From: Providencia sp.
GTDB lineage: Bacteria > Pseudomonadota > Gammaproteobacteria > Enterobacterales > Enterobacteriaceae
Length of the DNA: 64,000 nt
Reading direction: 5' to 3'
Assembly: GCF_003533305.1 (NCBI RefSeq)
Contig: NZ_DOEH01000027.1
Location: forward strand, 10,495 to 74,494
A program made the translations under genes and the position numbers. A model generated the notes under the pieces. It did no database searches. It was not told the DNA's origin and worked only from the letters and a program-made list of their open reading frames with translations. Position 1 is the first letter of the stretch; the number at the start of each line of letters is the position of its first letter. Of the stretch, positions 7,977 to 17,403 are shown piece by piece.

Positions 7977-10891
7977 GATAGTGCCTTTTGGATTTTTTCT
8001 ACTGTAATTGGGAATTCATAAAAACGCTTACCGGTTGCATGGGTTAATGCATTACTGGTGGCGGGCAATATTGGGATCATCCCAAGTTCAGCCATACCTT
8101 TTGGTGGTGAGGTTTCTGAAAGTGGTGGTAAGTAATCAATGGTTTGCTGCCAGACAGCGACATCTTTTGCGCGTGGAACAACATAACGATTAAAATTCCA
8201 TGTGCCATCACCGGGGCCGTTTTCATATAACGGTAGCTCTTCAAGTAGCGCGTGGCCAATACCCATCGCAGTTCCCCCTTGAATTTGTCCAGAAACTAAT
8301 TCAGGCACAATCATAGTACCGGGGTCCATAATCATATGATGTCGCATAACGTCGACTTCACCGGTAAGTGTATTCACGTTGAGCTCGACCAAACAAGACG
8401 CAGGGGTCACAGTTGTTGGGTCTGCTTTAGCGCGCTGTGTTGGCGGGTAATAAGCAATTTCACGCTTAATGAAATGATATCCACCCGTTGTCATGAGTTT
8501 TTTCAACTCTTGAGGCGCGCCATCACCATATCGAACAGATAACGCATCCAGCGGAAGATTACGTAAACCGAGTGTTGGAATGTCAAAGTCTGCTCGTGCC
8601 CATTGCCAGCTTGAATAGCCATGCACGGCAACACCCGTGATGAGACCTAATTGATGCGCTCTTTTGGCTAATATATTGAAGGGAATTGGCTTCATACCAC
8701 CACCTCCGATACCATCAGGTCCTACGCGGATATCCGAAAACTCAACATTTAAACCATTAAATGACCCGCCACCTAAGCCTTCACTCCAGATACTTTTTGC
8801 GGCTGGCCATAGCGAGTTTTCAAGTAAAAAGCGACCAGCTTGGCGCGTACCGAAACCGATATAATAAACGCCACTTGATGAGCTCATGTCAGGGATGAGT
8901 GCTGGTGTCCAATAAGGATCATTTTTTGCTAATTCATCTTGTTTTTTCTGATTGGCCCAACTGGTTTTTAATGGCAGTTGGTCAAATTCAGTAACCCCAA
9001 ATTCAACAACATCTGGCGCCTTACTCAGTGCTTGCCAAACCATTACTTGCTGCGCAGTTGTGCCACCGGTACCGATTTCTTGCATACAGTGGCGCATAGT
9101 GAGTTGCCCTTGCGCATCGAATTCAAGGGAAAGGATGGTTGGTACACCACTGGAACCGTAAACTTGTTGGACTTGAGCAAAACCAACACCATAGAGTTTG
9201 CCAGGATTTGCAGCATCATATTCAGCTTTCTTTTTATCTCGATTAAGCCAAAGAGGATGTTTTTCTACTAAATTTAGCATTTCTACATTGCGAGGGTCAC
9301 CTGCAATAACACCGCCTTGTGTATTCGGGTAACCTTCTAAAATTGCATTTCGACGGCGTAGCTCAATAGGGTCGATATTGAGGTTATGCGCGATTTCATC
9401 CACCATCAATTCTGTAATTGCCATTGATTGCAATGAACCAAATCCGCGCATCGAGCCTGCTTCTACGGCGGGTGTCGCCATGGCTAATGCGGTTAAATCA
9501 GATTTAGGGAAGTAATATATGGATTGTGCGCCACGTACTGCAACGTGAGAAACTGCAACGGAAAGGTTTTCACGACCACCACCATTACAATTGTAAGTTC
9601 CTCTTAATATATCAAACTTACCGGTCTTTCGATCGCCGATGATGGTTACATCCATTTCAATTGAGTGACGTTTCATACCCATTTGAAATTGTTCATAACG
9701 ATCGTTTGCCATACGAACGGGCAGACCATCAGCGTAGAAACTTGCCACCATTGCATAGAATGGAAACACCGAATAGTCTTTAGAGCCATAACCGACGGTT
9801 GAACCGGTTAATAAGATAATATTTTCAACTGGAAAGTGCTTATTGCGTTTTGAAAGTTCGGCCGCTGCATTAACAACGCCAGCAGGTGACTGCGTTGCTG
9901 TCAAAATATGCAATGTTTTGGTTTTGGCATCATACCAAGTATTACTGTTATCAGGTTCCATCGCACAGGGGTCGATAGATTGTGAAAAACCATGACGCTC
10001 TAATACAAATTTATCTGGATTTTGGCGTGCCGCTTCAATTTCTTGATTAATTTGTCGTGCGTAATCCATTCCCTTCTCTTGGGCATCTGGCTTATCTTCG
10101 GCTTGGTGTAGTGCTTGAATAAAGCCACCGCCACGGTCTTTGCGGATGACGGGGGGAACGGTAATGGCATGTTTAGGGTCATAAGGTGGCCAAACGGGGG
10201 TGTTGCCATCGAATCCGCCTTTGATACCAGAGTCTTGATAGGGTGAAAATATAGAAGGCGAGAGTGGTGTTTCTCCTCCGATACGCACATAACGTGCCGC
10301 GCCATAATTGGCGAGTGGCTTGATGCCCGTGACCGCGCCGTATTTCACCACATCGGTATTAAAACGTAACATGCGTTGAGCTGCACTATAACGATCAAAG
10401 TCATGATAAATAAGGATGGCGACAGGATGGCCAATGATCGGTGATGTATCACCTTTGGGGACTAAAATATTATAGCCATAAAAGCCTTTTCCCATACTGG
10501 TATCTTGGGGAATATTTAGTCCATCGCGAATGAGATCTTCTTGTAGAACAATACGATCGGGCTGTAAGTTTGGCCCTAACATTGAAATATCAATTCCTTC
10601 AAAGCTTCTATCCGCTTGTGTGGCTTTTAACATAAAAGCGTAGCTTTGTTTTTGAGGCCAGCCTGGAATATCTTTTGCTCGGTAATCTCGAGCAAAGTTT
10701 TTTTGTCCTGTAACTTTTTCGATACCATCCCAGCGGAAACGTGCTTTACCATCTTGACCTATCCATCCCGTCGATGGTGCATCTGAATCTACTTCCAAGG
10801 CGATTGCGAAGGGGAGTCGGCCAACCATGACCGCAATACCTGCGATTGTGCCTAGTTTGATGAGATTTCGTCTAGAAATTTGTCCCGACAT
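7973..10891 (-). CDS. Molybdopterin-binding large subunit, xanthine oxidase family (IorB-like, operon A)
   Basis: A 972-aa protein with a twin-arginine signal (SRRNLIKLG, Arg7-Arg8, then a hydrophobic stretch), so it is exported folded with its cofactor. The body has the aldehyde oxidase/xanthine dehydrogenase Mo-binding domains. The Gly-rich EIGTGGTTAQQ motif lies mid-protein. The C-terminal PPKGMAELG places Glu935 at the position of the family's catalytic glutamate. The organisation (Mo subunit, 2Fe-2S, cytochrome c, no FAD subunit) matches isoquinoline 1-oxidoreductase, nicotinate dehydrogenase and acetic-acid-bacterial aldehyde dehydrogenase. Start chosen from GGAG 7 nt upstream. Substrate unknown; an aldehyde or N-heterocycle is likely. 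Confidence 0.9.
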   Translation of the reverse strand: MSGQISRRNLIKLGTIAGIAVMVGRLPFAIALEVDSDAPSTGWIGQDGKARFRWDGIEKVTGQKNFARDYRAKDIPGWPQKQSYAFMLKATQADRSFEGIDISMLGPNLQPDRIVLQEDLIRDGLNIPQDTSMGKGFYGYNILVPKGDTSPIIGHPVAILIYHDFDRYSAAQRMLRFNTDVVKYGAVTGIKPLANYGAARYVRIGGETPLSPSIFSPYQDSGIKGGFDGNTPVWPPYDPKHAITVPPVIRKDRGGGFIQALHQAEDKPDAQEKGMDYARQINQEIEAARQNPDKFVLERHGFSQSIDPCAMEPDNSNTWYDAKTKTLHILTATQSPAGVVNAAAELSKRNKHFPVENIILLTGSTVGYGSKDYSVFPFYAMVASFYADGLPVRMANDRYEQFQMGMKRHSIEMDVTIIGDRKTGKFDILRGTYNCNGGGRENLSVAVSHVAVRGAQSIYYFPKSDLTALAMATPAVEAGSMRGFGSLQSMAITELMVDEIAHNLNIDPIELRRRNAILEGYPNTQGGVIAGDPRNVEMLNLVEKHPLWLNRDKKKAEYDAANPGKLYGVGFAQVQQVYGSSGVPTILSLEFDAQGQLTMRHCMQEIGTGGTTAQQVMVWQALSKAPDVVEFGVTEFDQLPLKTSWANQKKQDELAKNDPYWTPALIPDMSSSSGVYYIGFGTRQAGRFLLENSLWPAAKSIWSEGLGGGSFNGLNVEFSDIRVGPDGIGGGGMKPIPFNILAKRAHQLGLITGVAVHGYSSWQWARADFDIPTLGLRNLPLDALSVRYGDGAPQELKKLMTTGGYHFIKREIAYYPPTQRAKADPTTVTPASCLVELNVNTLTGEVDVMRHHMIMDPGTMIVPELVSGQIQGGTAMGIGHALLEELPLYENGPGDGTWNFNRYVVPRAKDVAVWQQTIDYLPPLSETSPPKGMAELGMIPILPATSNALTHATGKRFYEFPITVEKIQKALS

Positions 10892-11324
10892 TTTGTACTC
10901 CTAGAATTTATTATTTTTGGACTTATATTTGTAATAGATAGCGATAGAAAATGAAGCTTTTATGGTTTTAATTGAAAGTATATTTCAACTAAATTGAATG
11001 CTCTTATTCGAATTGCTCAGATGACCGTGTTTATCTATTTTTATAGATGAAAATATACCACAGATAATATGTGTATATTGTTAATGATAAAGTCATTTAT
11101 GCAAGATAGTGAATAATTTTAAATAAACCTTCTTTAATTGAATAAAGGTAATCGAAAAAACTAATTGAGTTGAAATATTATTATGCTAATAAGTGAAAGA
11201 ATAGACGGAATGATTGTTATTTATCATGTATAAATAAATTTATGGGTGAATTTAACTGACATTTAGTCGAAAAATGATGATTAAAATAATGGCTAAAAAT
11301 AAATTTGATAGGAAATATGACTGA
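10892..11324. other. 433-bp divergent promoter region between operon A and the DedA gene
   Basis: AT-rich and without a coding sequence I can support. It must hold the operon A promoter (minus) and the DedA gene promoter (plus). No convincing operator or riboswitch was seen. Confidence 0.5.
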
Positions 11325-11885
11325 ATGACTGATGAGCTAACACGTTGGATAACAGATTATGGTTATTGGGCCGTCTTCTTCGGCACAATGATTGAGGGTG
11401 AGACGGCGGCATTTTTATCTGGGATAGCGGCGCATAATCAATTGTTATCGTATTCATGGACGATGCTTTTTGCCGCGCTCGGCGGTATTGTGAGCGACAA
11501 TGTGCTTTTTCTCGTTGGCCGATTTTCAGGAAGTCGTATTTTACCCCGCTTTAAGCGTCATCAAAATAAAATTGCCCGAGTGCAGCAACTTATTCGCCAA
11601 CGGGAAAATGTGATTATTATCGGTATTCGTTTTGCTTATGGTATGAGAACTGTCGGCCCAATTATTATTGGCGCAAGCAAAGTGAATCCGTTGAAATTTT
11701 TAGTGCTAAATATTTTTGGTGGTGCGATATGGGGCTGCGGTATTGTCTCAATTGGCTATTTTGTTAGCTCTATAGTGCTCAGACTGCCTATTCATTCATA
11801 TTTTCTATGGGCGATGATAGCGATTATTTTTATTTTGTTATTGCTCTTTTGGTTTAAGAAAAAATATCGTTCATCAAAAAAATAA
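11325..11885 (+). CDS. DedA-family membrane protein (YohD-like)
   Basis: A 186-aa inner-membrane protein of the DedA/VTT family. It shows the expected motifs: GTMIEGETAAFLSGIAA near residues 20-36, a central VGRFSGSR, and RFAYGMRTVGPIIIGAS (residues 102-118) with the conserved arginine and glycine. Three to four hydrophobic segments follow, then a short basic tail. The motif order resembles E. coli YohD from memory. DedA proteins act in undecaprenyl-phosphate/phospholipid flipping and proton-dependent envelope homeostasis. It lies on the plus strand between two minus-strand molybdenum hydroxylase operons and is probably an independent unit. Confidence 0.85.
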   Translation: MTDELTRWITDYGYWAVFFGTMIEGETAAFLSGIAAHNQLLSYSWTMLFAALGGIVSDNVLFLVGRFSGSRILPRFKRHQNKIARVQQLIRQRENVIIIGIRFAYGMRTVGPIIIGASKVNPLKFLVLNIFGGAIWGCGIVSIGYFVSSIVLRLPIHSYFLWAMIAIIFILLLLFWFKKKYRSSKK

Positions 11886-11914
11886 GGCTTATGAGTAAAC
11901 CAATAAGCCTTATT
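11881..11914. terminator. Bidirectional terminator
   Basis: Perfect 12-bp stem AATAAGGCTTAT / ATAAGCCTTATT with a 10-nt loop. It overlaps the DedA stop codon and lies just downstream of the convergent cytochrome c gene. Short T-runs occur on each side. Confidence 0.7.
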
Positions 11915-11929
11915 CGCTTTTAACAATAC

Positions 11930-13165
11930 TTACTGCCGATGTGTTTTAATTTTTTCAGGAGTCACATCCGCAGGCTGTCCTCCCCATTCAACACGTAAGA
12001 AATTAACTAACTCTGCAATTTGTTTATCATCAAGTTTTCCTGCAAAGCCCGGCATGCTTTGCATACTTTCATTATTAGGGAATTGCTGTTCAGGTAAACC
12101 ATCTAAAATAACATTGATCAGGTTAGTACTGTCAGTATCTCGTAACGTTGAATTTCCTTTCATTGCGACAGCCACATGCGGCTTACCACTGCCATCATAT
12201 GCGTGGCAACCGGAACAGGATTCAAGGTAAACTTGGCGACCTTGTTCACTGCCAGACCCTAATTTAGCAGGTAGTGTTGCAGGTGGCGTATCACCCATCA
12301 AATAAGTGGCGATGGCTTTATTGTCATCACTGGTTAAATGTTGCGAACTGAGATAAATCACAGGGTGCATATCGCTATAGGCAGAGCCTTGAGCCGTGAT
12401 ACCCGTCATGAAGAACTGATGTAAATCGTCGGTTGTCCATCCTCTTGCAGCAAGAGCTTCTGGTGTAATATCAGGCGCAGTAAAACGGCCTAATGAGCCA
12501 CCTTTCATGAACTTATCTAGCTCCATTTCCCCCATGATGCCACGAGGTGTATGGCATTCAGCACAATGCTCTAAGACATTGACTAAATATTTCCCTCTAA
12601 TCCACTCAGCTGAGCTACCCTGAGAACTATCAGGTAGCGGCTTATCACTGAAAAACAGTAAGTTCCAACCAATCATTGCCATTCGTTGATTAAACGGGAA
12701 AGGTAGTGAGTTTTCAGGAGGCGCAACATCAATCGCTTTTCGGCTCATCAGATAGCTATACATGGCATCTGAATCTTCACGCGTGACGCCTTTATAAGAG
12801 GTATAAGGCATTGCAGGGTATAAGTGACGACTTGGTGGCGAAATACCTTCCGTTAAAGCACGATGGAAATCTTCTTTTGTCCAACGACCAATACCAAAGT
12901 CAGCGGATGGGGTAATATTGCTACTGTAGATTACACCAAATGGCGTATCGACGGGATAGCCTCCAGCCATTGGCGCCCCATTGGCAGCGGTATGACAGGC
13001 TGCGCAGTCTCCTGCTAATGTTAAGTAGCGACCACGTTCGATTTCCTGGGCGGAGGCGGTGACTTTTTGCACAGGGCCATCGGGAGTGCGACTTTCAAAC
13101 CAATAGAGCACCGCCCAAACCACAATAGCTATCGCGATTAGCCATAATAAAATACGTTTGATCAT
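11930..13165 (-). CDS. Tri-haem cytochrome c subunit of molybdenum hydroxylase (operon B)
   Basis: A 411-aa paralogue of the operon A cytochrome. An N-terminal transmembrane anchor (residues 4-22) precedes three haem c motifs: CAACH (54-58), CAECH (201-205) and CSGCH (317-321). Conserved FGVIYSSNITP and LYPAMPYTSY segments are shared with its partner. It overlaps the 2Fe-2S gene by 4 nt (ATGA), so this operon is tightly coupled. It would accept electrons from the Mo/Fe-S subunits on the periplasmic side. Shorter than the operon A copy, mainly in the linker before the third haem. Confidence 0.9.
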   Translation of the reverse strand: MIKRILLWLIAIAIVVWAVLYWFESRTPDGPVQKVTASAQEIERGRYLTLAGDCAACHTAANGAPMAGGYPVDTPFGVIYSSNITPSADFGIGRWTKEDFHRALTEGISPPSRHLYPAMPYTSYKGVTREDSDAMYSYLMSRKAIDVAPPENSLPFPFNQRMAMIGWNLLFFSDKPLPDSSQGSSAEWIRGKYLVNVLEHCAECHTPRGIMGEMELDKFMKGGSLGRFTAPDITPEALAARGWTTDDLHQFFMTGITAQGSAYSDMHPVIYLSSQHLTSDDNKAIATYLMGDTPPATLPAKLGSGSEQGRQVYLESCSGCHAYDGSGKPHVAVAMKGNSTLRDTDSTNLINVILDGLPEQQFPNNESMQSMPGFAGKLDDKQIAELVNFLRVEWGGQPADVTPEKIKTHRQ

Positions 13166-13713
13166 TTTATGGCCTCCTTAATCAAACCCGGCATACTAAG
13201 AACAACATCACGAACGGCCTCATAATAGCGGACGTAGCCCGTACAGCGGCAAATGTGGTTGTTCAGCGCTTTTTTAATGGCATCTTCCAGATCTTCTTGA
13301 GCAATAGGATTACGTTGTAATTCCTCAACAAATACGGTGGCGGCGTTCACAAAACCGGGGGTGCAATAGCCACATTGAAAACTAAAATGTTCGATAAACG
13401 CTTGCTGAACAGGGGATAACTTAACTTCCCCATCCTTTTCTTTGGTTGCAGCACCTTCGATGGTACGAATTTTTTTATTGTTAAAGAAATGTGCGCCTGT
13501 GATACAGGTGCGGATCTCTTCACTAGTACCTGATGGGTTATCTAAGATAACGACACAAGCGTGGCAAATACCTTGCCCACAGCCCAATCGTGAACCCGTT
13601 AAGTCGACATACTCATGTAAAAAGTCGATCATCATCAAGCCTTCAGGAACATCCATTGGCCCATATTGTTGACCGTTAATATTTAAAGTGAGTGGTAGAA
13701 AATTTAAGCTCAT
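13162..13713 (-). CDS. 2Fe-2S subunit of molybdenum hydroxylase (IorA-like, operon B)
   Basis: A 183-aa protein with the two [2Fe-2S] sites of the family: Cys45, Cys50, Cys53 and Cys70 (GCGQGICHAC region), and Cys114/Cys117 (CGYC) with Cys155/Cys157 (CRC). It is closely similar to the operon A subunit. Overlaps of 4 nt with both neighbours show a coupled three-gene operon. It relays electrons from the molybdenum centre to the cytochrome. Confidence 0.92.
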   Translation of the reverse strand: MSLNFLPLTLNINGQQYGPMDVPEGLMMIDFLHEYVDLTGSRLGCGQGICHACVVILDNPSGTSEEIRTCITGAHFFNNKKIRTIEGAATKEKDGEVKLSPVQQAFIEHFSFQCGYCTPGFVNAATVFVEELQRNPIAQEDLEDAIKKALNNHICRCTGYVRYYEAVRDVVLSMPGLIKEAIK

Positions 13714-16505
13714 TGGATTACCTCTAAGATGTCTTCAGGACGCACGGGTAGGTGCAAGAAATGATGTCCAGTTGCGTCAGCAATGGCATTTACGATAGAT
13801 GAAACCACGGGGATCATCACAACTTCCGCAACGCCTTTTGGCGGGTCGGTTTCGGATAAGCCGGGTAACACTTCGCTGGTCTGTTTCCAAACCGCCACAT
13901 CACTGGCTAATGGCAGATGGTAACGGTTAAAGTTCCATGTTCCATTGCCGGGGCCATCTTCATAGAGAGGTAAATATTCATGGAGTGCATGGCCAATTCC
14001 CATTGCTAGTCCTCCTTGAATTTGTCCTGAAACGAGTTGAGGTACAATTAAGTTGCCGCATTCGACGACACTATGGTGGTCGATGAGCTCAACTTTTCCT
14101 GTTGCAGTATCGATAGCTAATTCTGATACGGTTGCCACCGCACTGTAGTAAGTCACCCCTGCATTATTGCGTTGGGTGTCGGGGTAATAGGCTTTCTCTC
14201 GCTTCCAGACTTGATATTCTTTGCCTGCAAAACGTAATGAGAGACCATCAATAGGTAAACGGCGTAGCTCATCGTTAATTTGATAATCAGACTCCGCCCA
14301 TTGCCAGCGGTTAAATACGTGACAAACTGCGCCGGTTAATCCACCCATTTGAAAGGTGCGCTCAATGAGGCGAGAAAGTGGGAGAACTTCAAGTCCATCA
14401 GCTGTCAATCCGTTATCGACCCAGCGAGCATCTTCACGACGAACAACTAACGGTGCTGCTTGTCCTCCACCAATACCTTCTTGCCAAATCGACATAGCCG
14501 CAGGCCATAGGCCATACTCAAAGACTAAACGTGCCGCTTCTTCTGTACTTTGAGTGAAATAATAAGCGGAGTTACTGGCACTTGCCGGAGAACAATAATT
14601 TGGTGTCCAAAGTGGATCTTGCGCTAAACGGTCTTGTTCGTCTTGGGACATGGCAAACGGGTTACCGCTAGAAACCATAGGTAAAACTGACCAGTCAACC
14701 ACGGAAAAATGCGCTTCTTCTGCTGGTTTTCCTAGCCATTTAGCACATACAACCGACTGAGATGTTGACATCCCAGTGCCGATTTCTGCACCACTATGAT
14801 AAATGGCAATTTTACCTTCTGGCGTTAATTCTACACGAGCAAATGAAGATTCCGCACCTGTACCAAAATCTTTTTGAACACAGGAAATGCCTGTGCCAAA
14901 TAGTTTACCCGGGTGTTTCGCTTCATAGTCTGATTTTCGTGTGGTTTTATCTTTCCATATTGGATGATCTGCGCAGCGAATGAGTACCTCATCAGCACGA
15001 ATTGCACCGCCAGGGATAGCCCCTTGCGTATTTTTCATCCCTGACTTGATAATGTTTTTTAGGCGAAATTCAATCGGATCGGCTTTAAGGAGTTTAGCCG
15101 CTTCTTCCATCAACATATCCGTGGCAGCCATGGCTTGTAATGTGCCATAACCACGAGCAGATCCTGCATCAACGGCTCTGGAAGCAATACCGACCGCAGA
15201 TAAGTCACTTCTCGGAATGTAATAAATGGCTTGTGCGCCCGTTGCGCCCACCATGACAACCGAGGGGGTAAAGTTACAGCGCCCGCCGCCATCTCCAACA
15301 AATGAGGCGCAAAGAGCTTCAATTTTATGGGTTTTCTTATTGACTGCGAGGGTGTAGTCCATATCAAACGCATGACGTTTGATGGTGGACTGAAATTGTT
15401 CATAGCGGTCGTTAGCCAATCGGATAGGGACGCCATCACCATATAGGGTCGCCATAGCGCCATAGTAAGGAAATGGCGTATGGTCTTTTGAGCCATAACC
15501 GACAGTAAAGCAAGGGTGTAAAAAAATGCGTTTAATTGGAAAATGCGATTTTGCTAACATTTCAGGTAAAGACGCTGAAATTTCTTGTGGTGATTGAGTG
15601 GGGACAACAAGATGGAATGATTGAGTTTGTGCATCATACCAGCCATTTGCATTGTCGGGCTCAAGCGCTGCTGTATCAATAGATTGTGAGAAGTAATTAC
15701 GTTTTATGATCAACCAATCTTCAGGCGGGTTTTCAAGCTGTTTAGCGAGTTGATCTGCATGATACATGCCTTCTTCATCGAGTTTTCCTCCTTCTCGACC
15801 TTCAGGCCATACGGGTAGATGCTTTTTCATACCAATGGGGGAAATTGGCATATCTTTTAGGCTGGAATATATATCAGGTGAATATGGGTCTTCATCTCCA
15901 ATACGTACACCGCGATAGCTTCCCCATGGGTCGCGCTGTAATGGGCCAGTTTGTGCTCCATATTGAATGACATCATCACGAAATTTAAGTGTTTCTTTAG
16001 CGAAACGAAATTTAGCAAAATCATGATAAATAAGTAATGCTACCGCTTGACCAAGGTAAGCGGGTGTTTTTCCCGCAGGAAGCAGTAAATCATCACCATA
16101 AAATTCAGGGAAGGCGACACCGTCTTTTTCGAGGTCTGTGGCTGTGACTACTCTGTCAGGCATCAAACCATCATTTAGTAAACTGAGATCAAAACCAGTA
16201 TAAATTTTGTCGGCTTGGGTTACGCGAAGTAAGAATGCATGGCCTTGTTGTTTTGGCCAGTGTGGAATATCGCGAGCTCGAATATCGCGTGCAAATACTT
16301 TTTCGCCTTGGACTTTGGCATAACCGTCGATACGAAATTTGATGCGTTTATCGACAGGGTCCCAGTCTGGGGATTGAAGAATTTTCTCTTCAAATAACAC
16401 ATCAAAAGCACGGCTATACAAAGGGGCTAAATAAACAGAGATCCCCGCAATAACAGCACACTTAAGAAAATGCCTGCGAGTAAATTCGACATTGCTTTTG
16501 CTCAT
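13710..16505 (-). CDS. Molybdopterin-binding large subunit, xanthine oxidase family (IorB-like, operon B)
   Basis: A 931-aa protein with a classical Tat signal (TRRHFLK, Arg10-Arg11) followed by a hydrophobic segment. It is paralogous to the 972-aa protein of operon A along its length. Shared features include the QSIDTAALEPDNANGWYDAQ region, GSKDHTPFP, the AEIGTGMSTSQS glycine motif and C-terminal PPKGVAEVVM with Glu894 at the catalytic position, exactly 37 residues from the end as in the other copy. The clear divergence between copies suggests different substrates rather than a recent duplication. First gene of a three-gene operon. Substrate not determinable from sequence. Confidence 0.9.
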   Translation of the reverse strand: MSKSNVEFTRRHFLKCAVIAGISVYLAPLYSRAFDVLFEEKILQSPDWDPVDKRIKFRIDGYAKVQGEKVFARDIRARDIPHWPKQQGHAFLLRVTQADKIYTGFDLSLLNDGLMPDRVVTATDLEKDGVAFPEFYGDDLLLPAGKTPAYLGQAVALLIYHDFAKFRFAKETLKFRDDVIQYGAQTGPLQRDPWGSYRGVRIGDEDPYSPDIYSSLKDMPISPIGMKKHLPVWPEGREGGKLDEEGMYHADQLAKQLENPPEDWLIIKRNYFSQSIDTAALEPDNANGWYDAQTQSFHLVVPTQSPQEISASLPEMLAKSHFPIKRIFLHPCFTVGYGSKDHTPFPYYGAMATLYGDGVPIRLANDRYEQFQSTIKRHAFDMDYTLAVNKKTHKIEALCASFVGDGGGRCNFTPSVVMVGATGAQAIYYIPRSDLSAVGIASRAVDAGSARGYGTLQAMAATDMLMEEAAKLLKADPIEFRLKNIIKSGMKNTQGAIPGGAIRADEVLIRCADHPIWKDKTTRKSDYEAKHPGKLFGTGISCVQKDFGTGAESSFARVELTPEGKIAIYHSGAEIGTGMSTSQSVVCAKWLGKPAEEAHFSVVDWSVLPMVSSGNPFAMSQDEQDRLAQDPLWTPNYCSPASASNSAYYFTQSTEEAARLVFEYGLWPAAMSIWQEGIGGGQAAPLVVRREDARWVDNGLTADGLEVLPLSRLIERTFQMGGLTGAVCHVFNRWQWAESDYQINDELRRLPIDGLSLRFAGKEYQVWKREKAYYPDTQRNNAGVTYYSAVATVSELAIDTATGKVELIDHHSVVECGNLIVPQLVSGQIQGGLAMGIGHALHEYLPLYEDGPGNGTWNFNRYHLPLASDVAVWKQTSEVLPGLSETDPPKGVAEVVMIPVVSSIVNAIADATGHHFLHLPVRPEDILEVIQ

Positions 16506-16658
16506 AATATACCCTTACACTTATTTTATTATTTTTAATTTATTACCAACCTAACGAGTATCGATTTAAATAATTTAACGTAGCAGAAAAAATAATGTCT
16601 AAATACGAATCATTCGAATGGGTTAACAATAAATAAAAACTATTATAATATTTAATAT

Positions 16659-16786
16659 ATACTCAAAAAAATCGAGGTGCATGTAGATGACTAATGATGA
16701 TAGTCGGGGGCATAGATAAACTATGTGACTCGGCTAGGTGAGTGCAGTCAACAACCATGCAGCTTAAATAATGATGAGTATGCACC
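16659..16786. repeat. ERIC-like palindromic repeat, divergent copy (copy 1)
   Basis: About 123 bp bounded by ATACTC (16659-16664) and GAGTAT (16776-16781), with a second inverted pair GGTGCAT / ATGCACC. The centre is an imperfect palindrome (GCATAG ATAAA CTATGT flanked by CGGGGG and CTCGGC) organised like the ERIC/IRU core. Reversed, the flank matches the same family as the 127-bp copies near 28 and 40 kb (GTTGACTGCACTCACC against GCGTTGACTTC). It lies between operon B (-) and the mocA-like gene (+). Confidence 0.65.
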
Positions 16787-16830
16787 CTTATAATATAAAC
16801 AAAATATCTATTAATGCATAATAGTAAACT

Positions 16831-17394
16831 ATGATAATTGGAATATTAATTACTGCAGCAGGAAAAAGTCAGCGTTTTCAAAATGCTGGCGGTCATGGAA
16901 ATAAATTGAATAGCTTTTTGGGAGAGCGTACTGTGTTTGAACAAACACTGGTAAATTCAATCGAGAGCGGATTGCCTGTACATGTAATAACCAGACCAGA
17001 TAATCTGGAAGTTATAAACAATTGCTTGCAATTTAATGTGCCATATTCATTATTAAATAGTGACGGGCTAGGCGATTCAATTGCGCTAGGCGTCAAAAAG
17101 ACTCAAGATTGGGATGGATGGCTAATTCATTTAGCAGACATGCCTTACATTAGTTGTGATTTATTTGTTCAAGTCGCTCAAGAATTAAAAACATGGTCAC
17201 TAGTGAGGCCTATATACCAAGGTTTACCGGGACACCCTGTGGGAATATCTGCAATATATAGGCAAGAATTAATTAAATTATCAGGAGATGAGGGGGCAAA
17301 ATCAATATTACAACATCATTATACCCATCAATTAAATATAAATGATAAAAGTGTCGTCAAAGATATTGATTATCCTCTGCTTGATAATAAATAA
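16831..17394 (+). CDS. MocA/MobA-like nucleotidyltransferase (molybdenum cofactor cytidylyl- or guanylyltransferase)
   Basis: A 187-aa Rossmann-like NTP transferase. The N-terminal LITAAGKSQRF (residues 6-16) is the nucleotide-binding loop, HLADMPYI with Asp103 binds Mg2+, and GLPGHPVGIS (131-140) is the motif that distinguishes MocA/MobA-type enzymes. MocA makes the cytosine dinucleotide cofactor used by xanthine-oxidase-family enzymes that carry separate 2Fe-2S subunits, which fits the two neighbouring operons. The N-terminus departs from the usual LAAGxSxRMG with an insertion (QNAGGHGNKL). No clear Shine-Dalgarno sequence precedes the ATG. Followed 9 bp later by xdhC, likely one operon. 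Confidence 0.82.
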   Translation: MIIGILITAAGKSQRFQNAGGHGNKLNSFLGERTVFEQTLVNSIESGLPVHVITRPDNLEVINNCLQFNVPYSLLNSDGLGDSIALGVKKTQDWDGWLIHLADMPYISCDLFVQVAQELKTWSLVRPIYQGLPGHPVGISAIYRQELIKLSGDEGAKSILQHHYTHQLNINDKSVVKDIDYPLLDNK

Positions 17395-17403
17395 GGTTTA
17401 AAT

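Noticed and set aside
16659..16786. Moco riboswitch upstream of the MocA-like gene
   Set aside because: The structure matches the ERIC-like repeat family in boundaries and core, and I could not recognise the conserved Moco-motif nucleotides.
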